DNA of 47,482 bases from an uncultured Oscillospiraceae bacterium. Its GTDB lineage: Bacteria; Bacillota_A; Clostridia; Oscillospirales; Oscillospiraceae. A program made the position numbers and the translations under genes. The notes beneath the pieces were generated by a model. It was given only the letters and a program-made list of their open reading frames with translations. It made no database searches and was not told the origin of the DNA. Of this stretch, positions 33,713 to 41,473 are shown piece after piece. Within the stretch, counting starts at the first letter, position 1. Every line of letters begins with the position of its first letter. Location: NCBI GenBank assembly GCA_900769845.1, contig CAAGIF010000251.1, positions 1-47,482 of the forward strand. Reading direction: 5' to 3'.

Positions 33713-34801
33713 GTGACACAGAGAGAACGGCAGATCCTGCAGCTTATCGAAGCAGATCCTATGATCTCCCAGCAGGAGCTGGCAGACAGATTGGGAATTA
33801 CCCGGTCATCCGTTGCGGTCCACATTTCCAACCTTATGAGCAAGGGCTGTATTGCGGGACGGGGCTATGTGCTTCGCACCGGCAGCTATGCGGTGGTGGT
33901 GGGCGGTGTGAATGTGGATATCGGTGGTACACCCCATAAACCCCTGGTAGCCTCGGACTCCAACCCCGGCAAGGTGCAGATCAGCCTGGGCGGCGTGGGC
34001 AGGAATATTGCCCACAATATCTGTTTGATGGGCGCGGATGTGCGGATGCTCACCGCCTATGGCGACGACATCCACGGCCAGAAGATCGCGGCATCCTGTT
34101 CGGAGCTGGGCATCGACCTGAGTCATGCCCTTCGGGTATCCGGAGTCAGTACCTCCACCTATCTGTATCTGACCGACGACCGGGGAGAAATGGCTCTGGC
34201 GATCTCGGATATGGAGATCTGCAACCGGATCACCCCCTCTTATCTGGCTTCCAATCTGAGCCTGCTGCAGAATGCCCAGCTGGTGATTGCGGATACGAAT
34301 ATTCCCCAGGAATCCCTGGTGTATCTGGCGGAGAACTGCACTGCGCCCCTGTTCTGTGATCCGGTGTCCACTGCTAAGGCGGAGAAGCTGCGTCCGATTC
34401 TGGAAAAGATCCACACACTGAAGCCCAACCGGCTGGAGGCCGAGCTTCTGTCCGGAATTAAGATCGAAACGGCGGAAGATGCTGCGAAGGCGGCGGATAA
34501 ACTGCTGGAAATGGGCGTACACCGGCTGTTCCTTTCCCTGGGGGCGGACGGCATGTACGCCGCCATGGGCGACCAGCGGCTGCTGCTTCCCAATTTGCCT
34601 GGCAGAATGGTCAACACCACCGGTTGCGGCGATGCGGTTATGGGCGCGCTGGCATGGGCCTATCTGGAGGGCATGGATCTTCGCGCTACCGCACTGGCAG
34701 GTCTGGCGGCGGGGTCCATCGCCATGGAATCTGCGGAAACCATCAATCCCGCCATGAGCGCTACGGCAATCCGAGAAAGAATGAAAGCAGAAACGAAATA
34801 A
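33713..34801 (+). CDS. psuK: PfkB-type kinase with N-terminal HTH, likely pseudouridine kinase
   Basis: A 362-residue protein with two parts. Residues 1-55 are a winged-helix domain ([36 protein letters not shown]). Residues 60-360 are a PfkB sugar kinase with GGVNVDIGG and the anion-hole/catalytic signature [11 protein letters not shown]. Adjacent psuG makes pseudouridine the likely substrate, giving pseudouridine 5'-phosphate. The gene starts with GTG at 33713, five bases after GGAGGG. HTH-fused kinases of this kind are known in Firmicutes and may regulate their own operon. No pseudouridine transporter is in the window. Confidence 0.88.
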   Translation: MTQRERQILQLIEADPMISQQELADRLGITRSSVAVHISNLMSKGCIAGRGYVLRTGSYAVVVGGVNVDIGGTPHKPLVASDSNPGKVQISLGGVGRNIAHNICLMGADVRMLTAYGDDIHGQKIAASCSELGIDLSHALRVSGVSTSTYLYLTDDRGEMALAISDMEICNRITPSYLASNLSLLQNAQLVIADTNIPQESLVYLAENCTAPLFCDPVSTAKAEKLRPILEKIHTLKPNRLEAELLSGIKIETAEDAAKAADKLLEMGVHRLFLSLGADGMYAAMGDQRLLLPNLPGRMVNTTGCGDAVMGALAWAYLEGMDLRATALAGLAAGSIAMESAETINPAMSATAIRERMKAETK

Positions 34802-34826
34802 GAATACAAAGGAACAGGTGACAAAA

Positions 34827-35747
34827 ATGAGCGTGAACAAGTATCTGGACATCAATCCCGAAGTAGCAGAGGCCCTGGCTTCCGGTAAACCCGTTGTGGC
34901 GCTGGAATCCACCATCATTTCCCATGGCATGCCCTATCCTCAGAATGTGGAAACTGCGCTGGCTGTTGAGCAGATTATCCGGGACAACGGTGCTGTGCCC
35001 GCAACCATCGCCATCATTGGCGGACGGCTGAAGGCTGGTCTGACTGCGGAGGAGATCGAGTATTTCGGCAAGAAGGGTCAGGCAATCCATAAGGCATCCC
35101 GCCGGGACCTGGCTGTGCTCTGCGCCCGGGGCGAGGACGGCGCGACTACCGTTACCACCACCATGATCATTGCCCATATGGCGGGCATCAAGATCTTCGC
35201 CACCGGCGGCATCGGCGGTGTCCATCGGGGCGCGGAGACCACCATGGACATTTCCGCAGATCTGGAGGAACTGGGCCAGACTCCTGTGATGGTGGTCTGC
35301 GCCGGCGCAAAGTCTATTCTGGATCTGGGGCTTACCCTGGAATATCTGGAAACCAAGGGCGTACCCGTTGTTGGCTTCGGTACTGAGGAGCTGCCCGCCT
35401 TCTATACCCGGCAGTCCGGCTTTGGCGTGGATTATCGGATCGACACTCCCGAGGAACTGGCAGCAGCCTTCAAGGCAGGCCATGAAATGGGCCTGAAGTC
35501 CGGCATGCTGGTCACCAACCCCATTCCCGAGGAATATGCGATGCCCAAGGAAGTCATCGACAAGGCCATTGACCAGGCAATTGCTGAGTGCAACGCAAAC
35601 GGCATCAAGGGTAAGGAAACCACTCCCTTCCTGCTGGCCCGGGTGGCAGAACTCACCGGCGGCGATTCCCTGGCTTCCAATATCCGTCTGGTGTTCAATA
35701 ACGCCAAGGTGGCAGCTCAGACCGCGGTTGCCTATTCCAAGTTGTAA
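34827..35747 (+). CDS. psuG: Pseudouridine-5'-phosphate glycosidase
   Basis: Splits pseudouridine 5'-phosphate into uracil and ribose 5-phosphate. The 306-residue protein shows [63 protein letters not shown], and the C-terminal [20 protein letters not shown], all conserved in PsuG/IndA. The ATG at 34827 has AGGTG six bases upstream; an in-frame GTG at 34818 is too close to AAGGA. It lies 25 bases after psuK and forms with it a two-gene salvage operon closed by a bidirectional terminator. Confidence 0.95.
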   Translation: MSVNKYLDINPEVAEALASGKPVVALESTIISHGMPYPQNVETALAVEQIIRDNGAVPATIAIIGGRLKAGLTAEEIEYFGKKGQAIHKASRRDLAVLCARGEDGATTVTTTMIIAHMAGIKIFATGGIGGVHRGAETTMDISADLEELGQTPVMVVCAGAKSILDLGLTLEYLETKGVPVVGFGTEELPAFYTRQSGFGVDYRIDTPEELAAAFKAGHEMGLKSGMLVTNPIPEEYAMPKEVIDKAIDQAIAECNANGIKGKETTPFLLARVAELTGGDSLASNIRLVFNNAKVAAQTAVAYSKL

Positions 35748-35753
35748 AAAAGA

Positions 35754-35784
35754 GGCGCACCCACTTGGGTGCGCCAAATTTTTT
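35754..35784. terminator. Bidirectional terminator between psuG and ftsH
   Basis: GGCGCACCC (35754-35762), loop ACTT, GGGTGCGCC (35767-35775), with AAAAAAGA on the left and AAATTTTTT on the right. It serves both convergent genes; the ftsH stop lies within its right flank. Confidence 0.9.
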
Positions 35785-37690
35785 AAGATTCAGAGGTTTC
35801 TTCCAGGGGTTGTTCTTCTTGGGAAGCTTTCTGATCCGCCCGGATAAAGGCCATCAGTTCCTCGCCGGTAATGGATTCCTTGGCCAGGAGGTATTCAGAG
35901 ATTTCATCCAGCAGAGCGCGGTTTTCTGTGAGGATCCGTTTGGCGTCATCATAGCAATTCCGCAGGATATTCTGCACGGCCTCGTCCACCTTTGCGGCGG
36001 TGGTTTCGGAGCAATCCATATGGGCATGGCCGTCCAGATACTGGTTTTGGACCGATGCGGTTGCCATCAGACCCAGCTCCTCGCTCATGCCATACAGGGA
36101 TACCATGTGCCGGGCAATGGAGGTGGCCTGCTGAATATCCTGAGCGGCGCCGTTGGTCTGAATGCCGAATACCACCTGCTCTGCGGCCCGTCCGCCGAGA
36201 CTGCCCCGGATGCTTACCAGCAGTTCTTCCTTGGTGGACAGGAACTTCTCGTCCTCCGGCAGATACAGGGTATAGCCCAACGCGCCCTCGGTATGGGGGA
36301 CAATGGTGATCTTGGATACGGGCATGGCGCTCTTTTCCAGGGCGGAGACCAGGGCGTGGCCCACTTCGTGATAGGCAACCAGCCGCTTTTCCGTGTCGGA
36401 AAGGACGGTGTTTTTCTTTTCTGCGCCGGCGATGACCGTTTCAAATGCCATCAGCAGGTCATTCTGGTTGACAGCCTTGCGGCCCTGGCGGACAGCCCGG
36501 AGGGCGGCCTCGTTGACAAGGTTGGCAAGGTCTGCGCCCACAGCGCCGGCGGTGGCCTGAGCAATTTTCTGCAGATCCACATCTTCGGAGAGCTTGATCT
36601 TTCGGGTGTGGACCTTCAGGGTATCCAGCCGTCCCTGGAGATTGGGCCGGTCTACCACGATCCGCCGGTCAAAACGGCCGGGGCGGAGCAGCGCCTTATC
36701 CAGAATTTCGGGGCGGTTAGTAGCTGCCAGAACCACGATGCCCTTAGAGGAATCGAAGCCGTCGATTTCACCCAGAAGCTGGTTGAGAGTTTGGTCGTTG
36801 CTGCCCAGCCGCTTATCCCGGGAATGGCCTACGGCGTCGATCTCATCAATGAAAATAATGCAGGGGGCGACTTTTGCGGCCTGCTGGAACAGATCCCGCA
36901 CACGGCTGGCGCCAACGCCCACGAAGGTATCTTCAAAGGCAGAGCCGGAAATGGAGAAGAAGGGAACGCCAGCTTCTCCTGCCACGGCCTTAGCGATCAG
37001 GGTCTTGCCGGTACCGGGAGAACCCACCAGCAATGCGCCTCTGGGGAGCTTTGCACCAATCTCGTTGTACTTCTGGGGGTTGTGCAGGAAGTCGATGATC
37101 TCCTGCAGGGATTCCTTGGCTTCGTCCTGGCCTGCCACATCCTTAAATGTGACACCGGTCTCCTTTTCCATATACATCTTGGCCTTGCTGGCGCCGAAGC
37201 CGCCCATCATGCCGTCGCTGCTCATGCGCTTGGTCAGCATGTTCATGAACAGGAATGCCACACCGATCATGGCGGCATAGGAAAGTACCATCATAATGGT
37301 GGAGTTGTCCTCCACAATCTTGCGGTTGACCTTTACGCCCAGAGCGTTCATCTGGGCAGCCAGTTCCATGGTGTCGCCGCCGCTGGGCAGTCCGGTGTAG
37401 CAGGCTTTCTGCTGGCGAGCGGGTTTTGCTGCTTCTTCCCGGGTCAGATAAATGATCCGGTCATACTGCAGTTCCACTTCTGCAAGCTGATCTGCTTCCA
37501 TGGCGTTCAGAAAATCGGAATAGCTGGTCTGGGTATAATTGCTGTCCCGGATGGTGTTAAACAAAGCGCTGAATGCAAGAACTATGCCCACTGCGATCAG
37601 CAGCGCTACCCACCGGCTGGAATTGGAGCGCTTGGAATCACCGGAGTTACGGTCACCGCTCTGGTTGGGGTTGTTGCGGGTCGGATCCAT
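35783..37690 (-). CDS. ftsH: ATP-dependent zinc metalloprotease FtsH
   Basis: Membrane-anchored AAA+ protease that degrades damaged or regulatory membrane and soluble proteins. The 635-residue protein has a Asn/Ser-rich N-terminus, a first membrane span (27-47), an extracytoplasmic FtsH_ext domain and a second span (131-152). The AAA module has Walker A GSPGTGKT (223-230), pore motif FVG (257-259), Walker B IIFIDEID (278-285) and the arginine-finger region LRPGRFDRR. The zinc site is HEVGH (441-445). GGAGG lies before the ATG at 37690. It is transcribed alone, toward psuG. Confidence 0.96.
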   Translation of the reverse strand: MDPTRNNPNQSGDRNSGDSKRSNSSRWVALLIAVGIVLAFSALFNTIRDSNYTQTSYSDFLNAMEADQLAEVELQYDRIIYLTREEAAKPARQQKACYTGLPSGGDTMELAAQMNALGVKVNRKIVEDNSTIMMVLSYAAMIGVAFLFMNMLTKRMSSDGMMGGFGASKAKMYMEKETGVTFKDVAGQDEAKESLQEIIDFLHNPQKYNEIGAKLPRGALLVGSPGTGKTLIAKAVAGEAGVPFFSISGSAFEDTFVGVGASRVRDLFQQAAKVAPCIIFIDEIDAVGHSRDKRLGSNDQTLNQLLGEIDGFDSSKGIVVLAATNRPEILDKALLRPGRFDRRIVVDRPNLQGRLDTLKVHTRKIKLSEDVDLQKIAQATAGAVGADLANLVNEAALRAVRQGRKAVNQNDLLMAFETVIAGAEKKNTVLSDTEKRLVAYHEVGHALVSALEKSAMPVSKITIVPHTEGALGYTLYLPEDEKFLSTKEELLVSIRGSLGGRAAEQVVFGIQTNGAAQDIQQATSIARHMVSLYGMSEELGLMATASVQNQYLDGHAHMDCSETTAAKVDEAVQNILRNCYDDAKRILTENRALLDEISEYLLAKESITGEELMAFIRADQKASQEEQPLEETSES

Positions 37691-37724
37691 TTGGGATCGC
37701 CTCCTTATTTACATCATTTTGCCT

Positions 37725-37753
37725 ATCATAACACATTTTTCCGCCGGTATCAA
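37725..37753 (-). promoter_or_regulatory. Promoter of ftsH
   Basis: Minus-strand TTGATA (37748-37753), 17-base spacer, TATGAT (37725-37730), 35 bases before the start codon. Confidence 0.75.
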
Positions 37754-37839
37754 TGAATGATTCCAAACTTTGCGGTAAACTTTCTGTGAATAGGGACTTT
37801 TGGGAGTTGGTCCCCGGCCATCGGGGGTAAAATTTCATA

Positions 37840-37868
37840 TTGTCTAATCAGAAAAAATCTGTTATAAT
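37840..37868 (+). promoter_or_regulatory. Promoter of rlmB and the downstream membrane protein gene
   Basis: TTGTCT (37840-37845), 17-base spacer, TATAAT (37863-37868). It lies back to back with the ftsH promoter, about 90 bases away. Confidence 0.8.
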
Positions 37869-37941
37869 GTTACCATCTGTTACTATATGCAAAAGTCGAT
37901 GGCATTTGCATACCAATTCTTGACTGACGGAGCTGAAAGCT

Positions 37942-38769
37942 ATGAATGAAAAACGCCGCTTTGACAAGGATGCTAACCGCCGCCCGGAGCGCCGGGCAGA
38001 CCGGTTTGCGGAACGCCGGACAGAAGCAGAGGAAGTGGAAGGCCAGATCGAAGGCCGCAACGCCCTTCAGGAAGCGCTGAAAAGCGGACGGACCATTGAC
38101 AAAGTCTTCGTTGCTGACGGAGATACAGACCGTTCCCTGCAGCGGTTGGCAGCCCAGGCAAAGGAGGCCGGCGCAGTGATCGTGCCGGTGGACCGCCGGA
38201 AGCTGGACGCCATGTCCACTACCCGCTCCCATCAGGGTGTGATAGCGCTGGTGGCGGCCCATGAGTATGTTTCTCTGGATGATATTCTGGAGGAAGCTGC
38301 TTCCCGGGGAGAAAACGCGCTGATCGTGATTTGCGACGAACTGTCCGATCCCCACAATCTGGGCGCGATCATGCGTACCGCGGAGTGCGCCGGCGCCCAT
38401 GGCGTAGTGATTCCCAAGCGCCGCAGCGTGGGCCTGACGGCGACGGTGGCAAAAGCCTCCGCCGGAGCGGTGGAGTATATGAAGGTGGCCCGGGTCACCA
38501 ATGTAAGCAACGCCATCCGGGAACTGAAAGAAAAGGGCGTGTGGGTATTCGGTACTGCTGCGGAAGGTTCCATCCCCATGTATCAGGCGGATCTGACAGG
38601 ACCTGCCGCCATTGTGATCGGCAATGAGGGTGATGGCATGAGCCAGCTTGTCCGCAAGAACTGCGATGTTATGGTCCATATTCCCATGAAGGGAAAAATC
38701 TCGTCACTGAACGCATCCAATGCCGCATCCATTTTGCTTTACGAAGCGGTACGCCAGCGGCAGGGCTAA
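37942..38769 (+). CDS. rlmB: 23S rRNA (guanosine-2'-O-)-methyltransferase, SPOUT/TrmH family
   Basis: Likely methylates the ribose of G2251 in 23S rRNA. The 275-residue protein has a basic, disordered extension (1-30), an RNA-binding L30e-like domain (EGRNALQEALKSGRTIDKVFV) and a SPOUT methyltransferase domain. The three TrmH motifs are present: DPHNLGAIMRTAECAGAHGVVIPK, IVIGNEGDGMS and ISSLNASNAASILLYE. The C-terminal knot supplies the SAM site. Other TrmH-family targets (tRNA) are possible, but length and domain order fit RlmB. It is followed 16 bases later by the P-type-ATPase-like gene, apparently in one operon. Confidence 0.92.
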   Translation: MNEKRRFDKDANRRPERRADRFAERRTEAEEVEGQIEGRNALQEALKSGRTIDKVFVADGDTDRSLQRLAAQAKEAGAVIVPVDRRKLDAMSTTRSHQGVIALVAAHEYVSLDDILEEAASRGENALIVICDELSDPHNLGAIMRTAECAGAHGVVIPKRRSVGLTATVAKASAGAVEYMKVARVTNVSNAIRELKEKGVWVFGTAAEGSIPMYQADLTGPAAIVIGNEGDGMSQLVRKNCDVMVHIPMKGKISSLNASNAASILLYEAVRQRQG

Positions 38770-38785
38770 GCCCGGGAGGAACTGT

Positions 38786-40876
38786 ATGAACGATAAAGAA
38801 CTGGAAGAACTGAATCTGGACCAGATTATGGAAGAGTTCAGTATGCCGGAATTGTCTGACCGGGAGCAGGAGGACCGGCTCCCGGAACAGGAAGCCGTCC
38901 CGGAGGAAAAAGCTGCTCCGGAGGAGGTTTCTGCAGATATGCCGGAAGATCAGTCGGAGGATCAGCCGGAAGAACCGGAAAACCAGCCTGGGGAACAGTC
39001 TGTTACTTCGGATACCGTTCGGCTGGACAGTGTGGCTCTGGCTCAGGCGCTGGAGGAAAAGGAAGACCAAGAGGCAGAAACATCCGAGGTCACCACAGAC
39101 ACCATCCGTCTGGATGATATTGCCCAGGCGGTTAACCGGGGTATGCCCAATCTGGGAGAATCCGGTGAAGGCAAAATGGATCTGGAAGAAGCTATCCCGT
39201 CGCCTATTGTATTTCGTCCCAAGTCCCGTCTGCGGGAACTGAAGCGGAAACTCATCGCAGGCCCGGAAAAGCGGTACTATGAACTGGCGGAGCTGGGCCT
39301 GGGTAAGATCCAATTTGCCATGCTGTTTTGTTTCCTGGTGATCGCGCTGTCCGTGGGAATCGGCTGGATGTACAGTTCCGGAATGATTCCGGAAAACCGG
39401 CAGCGGCTGATGGTATTCAGCCAGATCCTGATCATGCTGGTGGCGGCGCTTTTGGGCAGCCAGCAGATGTTGGACGGAATCTGGGATCTGTTCTCGGGAA
39501 AATTCAGCTTAAACACCATGCTGACACTGACTTTCTTTGCCTGCTGCGCGGACAGCGTTTTCTGCCTGCAGGAGCTTCGGGTTCCTATTTGCTCCGCCTT
39601 TGCAGTGGAGGTGTTTATGGCCCTTTGGGCGGCCTATCACCGCCGGGCAACGGAAATGGGACAAATGGATACTCTGCGAAAGGCCGTCCGTCTGGACAGC
39701 CTGGATCGCTGCGAGGATTACCATGAGGGCAAGCCCGGTTTCCTCCGGGGTGAGGGACAGGTGGAAGATTTCATGGATCATTATACCAAAACCCCCGGCC
39801 CGGAAAAGACCCAGAACATTTATGCGCTGGTCGCATTCCTGCTCAGTATCGCCATTGCGGTGGCAGCAGGCCTGCTCCACTCCGTTTCTCTGGGTGTGCA
39901 GATCCTGTCCACCACTCTGCTGGTGGCAATACCTGCATCCTTCTTTATTTCCATCACCCGGCCCATGGCTGTGGTGGAACGCAAGCTCCATCGGACCGGC
40001 ACCGTGCTTTGCGGCTGGCGGGGCATTAAAGGCTTCCGCGGAAAGGCATCCTATCCGCTGGACGACAGCGATCTGTTCCCGGCGGGCTCGTCCAAACTCA
40101 ACGGTGTGAAGTTCTATGGTCAGCGGGAGCCGGAAACGGTAATCGCATACGCCGCGGCGTTGATGAAAGCCAACGGCGGCGGTCTGGCTCCGGTGTTCAG
40201 CCGGCTGCTGGAGAGCCGTAATGGTATAGAATACGAAGCAGAAAATCTGCAGTTTTACGGCAATGGCGGCATTGGTGGTGAGATTCTTGACGAGCCGGTG
40301 CTGATGGGAACCCTGGATTTCCTGAAGGAAATGGGCGTAGAGATCCCGGAGGAAGTGATGGTCCGGCAGGCAGTGTATGTTGCCATTGACGGAGAACTGT
40401 CCGGTTTGTTTGCCGTATCCTATACCCGGACAAAATACACCGCCAAGGGCCTGGGCATTCTGTTCGGCTACCGGAAGCTGAGAACTCTGATCCTGGCAGA
40501 TGACTTTATGGTCACCGCGCCGTTTTTGAAGGAAAAGTTCGGCGTCCGTACCCGCCGGGTAGCATTTCTGGAGCGGGAGGCGCGGGCGCAGCTGCGGGAG
40601 AAGAAACCGGCAGAGGATGCTCCTGCGCTGGCGCTGATGACCCAGGAGGGGCTGGCCCCTGCCGCCAGCGCCATCACCGGCGCGCGGGCGGTACGCAGAG
40701 CCTGGGGCGTGGGCGTTGCCATCCATATGGCAGGCGGTATCGTGGGTCTTCTCATTATGGCAGCGCTGGCGGTGCTGGGAGATGTTGCCCTGCTGACGCC
40801 GATCCATATTCTTGCTTATCAGCTTATTTGGGTGGTTCCGGGATTTCTGGCGACTCTGTGGGCGCATATTTCATAA
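38786..40876 (+). CDS. Degenerate P-type-ATPase-like membrane protein (putative pseudoenzyme)
   Basis: A 696-residue protein. Residues 1-140 are acidic and disordered, with two DTxRLD repeats. Membrane spans lie near 176-197, 208-228, 242-262, 265-284, 345-365, 371-390, 648-665 and 668-690. The layout follows a P1B ATPase: LLVAIPASFFISITRPMAVVERKLHRTG sits where the CPC helix should be. A cytoplasmic part then has GNGGIGGEILDEPVLMGTLDFLKEMGVEIPE and VYVAIDGELSGLFAVS, like the nucleotide domain. However, the CPC cysteines are replaced (IPAS). The phosphorylation motif DKTGT is absent (nearest PLDDSDLF, 424-431), the TGD motif reads LADD (570-573), and no TGE actuator motif is visible. So transport by the normal cycle seems impossible. 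GGGAGGA supports the start. The fold call is my inference. Confidence 0.6.
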   Translation: MNDKELEELNLDQIMEEFSMPELSDREQEDRLPEQEAVPEEKAAPEEVSADMPEDQSEDQPEEPENQPGEQSVTSDTVRLDSVALAQALEEKEDQEAETSEVTTDTIRLDDIAQAVNRGMPNLGESGEGKMDLEEAIPSPIVFRPKSRLRELKRKLIAGPEKRYYELAELGLGKIQFAMLFCFLVIALSVGIGWMYSSGMIPENRQRLMVFSQILIMLVAALLGSQQMLDGIWDLFSGKFSLNTMLTLTFFACCADSVFCLQELRVPICSAFAVEVFMALWAAYHRRATEMGQMDTLRKAVRLDSLDRCEDYHEGKPGFLRGEGQVEDFMDHYTKTPGPEKTQNIYALVAFLLSIAIAVAAGLLHSVSLGVQILSTTLLVAIPASFFISITRPMAVVERKLHRTGTVLCGWRGIKGFRGKASYPLDDSDLFPAGSSKLNGVKFYGQREPETVIAYAAALMKANGGGLAPVFSRLLESRNGIEYEAENLQFYGNGGIGGEILDEPVLMGTLDFLKEMGVEIPEEVMVRQAVYVAIDGELSGLFAVSYTRTKYTAKGLGILFGYRKLRTLILADDFMVTAPFLKEKFGVRTRRVAFLEREARAQLREKKPAEDAPALALMTQEGLAPAASAITGARAVRRAWGVGVAIHMAGGIVGLLIMAALAVLGDVALLTPIHILAYQLIWVVPGFLATLWAHIS

Positions 40877-40882
40877 AAACAA

Positions 40883-40908
40883 TTCCCGGGCAGATATCTG
40901 CCCGGGAA
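40883..40908. terminator. Hairpin after the P-type-ATPase-like gene
   Basis: Perfect palindrome with arms TTCCCGGGCAG (40883-40893) and CTGCCCGGGAA (40898-40908), loop ATAT, seven bases after the stop, then ATTTCAG. A terminator with a short T-run, or a stabilising hairpin. Confidence 0.65.
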
Positions 40909-40916
40909 ATTTCAGT

Positions 40917-40943
40917 AAAAAAGAAAACCGCCTCATCGGCGGC
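40917..40943 (-). terminator. Terminator of an unassigned minus-strand transcript
   Basis: Minus strand: GCCGCC, loop GATGA, GGCGGT followed by TTTCTTTTTT. A second, larger hairpin (arms about 40956-40975 and 40990-41009, ACCCTTGACTG/CAGTCAAGGGT core) lies just before it. No annotated gene ends here. Confidence 0.75.
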
Positions 40944-41228
40944 AAAACACAAAGAAAATGACCCTTGACTGCCTCGCATCGCGACCTGCAACAGTCAAGG
41001 GTCATTTCCCTTCGGTCTTATTATCTAACATCATTGGTTAACCTCGCTTTCTGCAGATTCGACGGGCATGTTCTCAAATTCGATCCGATCCACTTCTACA
41101 ACCGTATTCTTTCCCTTCAGCGGGAAGTGCATCTATGTCGGCGAATCGAGAGGGGTTCGGCCGCGTCGGGCAGCTCCTGATGTTTGGAGCTTTTACGGAT
41201 TTACCTGTACATTGGTATCACCCTTTCT
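40944..41228 (-). ncRNA. Putative unassigned minus-strand transcript (small RNA or small mRNA)
   Basis: A promoter at 41235-41263 and terminators at 40917-41009 bracket about 285-310 bases on the minus strand. Inside are a GCTCC/GGAGC hairpin (about 41173-41190), a TCCC/GGGA stem-loop and a 33-codon reading frame (41031-41132). The sequence does not show the hallmarks of RNase P RNA, tmRNA, SRP RNA or 6S RNA that I can recognise. It may be a regulatory RNA or the message of a small or decayed gene. Confidence 0.4.
41031..41132 (-). CDS. Possible small protein (33 aa) or gene remnant
   Basis: The frame MHFPLKGKNTVVEVDRIEF... ends ...ESEVNQ before TGA and uses codons like its neighbours (GAA GTG GAT CGG ATC GAA). 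There is no Shine-Dalgarno before the ATG. Peptide-like stretches continue upstream in the other two frames (KHQELPDAAEPLSI; RFADIDALPAEGKEYG), as if a gene of about 65 codons had suffered frameshifts. It could equally be chance within an RNA gene. Very uncertain. Confidence 0.2.
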   Translation of the reverse strand: MHFPLKGKNTVVEVDRIEFENMPVESAESEVNQ

Positions 41229-41234
41229 GTCTAT

Positions 41235-41263
41235 ACTATAGCACGGGCATGGGCGGTACGCAA
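41235..41263 (-). promoter_or_regulatory. Promoter of the unassigned minus-strand transcript
   Basis: Minus-strand TTGCGT (41258-41263), 17-base spacer, TATAGT (41235-41240) with extended TGC. The predicted start is near 41228. Confidence 0.6.
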
Positions 41264-41339
41264 GATGGGATACCCGCTAAAAAACAAATAGTGTTTTTGT
41301 GCAAAAAACAGATTTACGCCACAGGAGGACAAAAGCGGC

Positions 41340-41368
41340 TTGACATGGGAGAAATCCTGTGATATTAT
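41340..41368 (+). promoter_or_regulatory. Strong promoter with no gene downstream
   Basis: TTGACA (41340-41345), 17-base spacer, TATTAT (41363-41368). The predicted start is near 41375; only two hairpin terminators follow on this strand. Confidence 0.7.
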
Positions 41369-41377
41369 GATCATGTT

Positions 41378-41404
41378 GGGCGGCTTGAGGCCGCCCGGTT
41401 TTTT
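41378..41404 (+). terminator. First terminator of the candidate small RNA
   Basis: Seven-bp GC stem (41378-41384 and 41390-41396) then GGTTTTTT (to 41404). It lies only about three bases after the predicted transcription start. Confidence 0.75.
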
Positions 41405-41434
41405 GACCTTTTTCGCGCAGACGAACCTGTAAGT

Positions 41435-41473
41435 AAACCGGCAGGATCTGGAGAAGATCCTGCCGGTTTTTTT
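41435..41473 (+). terminator. Second terminator, between convergent units
   Basis: Arms AAACCGGCAGGATCT (41435-41449) and AGATCCTGCCGGTTT (41455-41469), then TTTT. On the minus strand the tail is only GGTTTACTT, but the hairpin may also end the STAND-oxidoreductase-DUF2971 operon, whose last stop is at 41472. Confidence 0.8.

Noticed and set aside
35765..37756. Plus-strand open frame of 663 codons over ftsH
   Set aside because: Antisense to ftsH, which has all AAA and protease motifs and its own promoter.
41056..41070. GATTCGACGGGCAT on the plus strand, resembling the start of tmRNA
   Set aside because: The G-rich acceptor stem that should precede it is absent and no matching 3' end (GGTTCGA..CCACCA) was found in the following 400 bases.
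41135..41362. Plus-strand open frame of 75 codons in the intergenic region
   Set aside because: No ribosome site, no family resemblance, and it runs across two promoters and against the minus-strand transcription signals.
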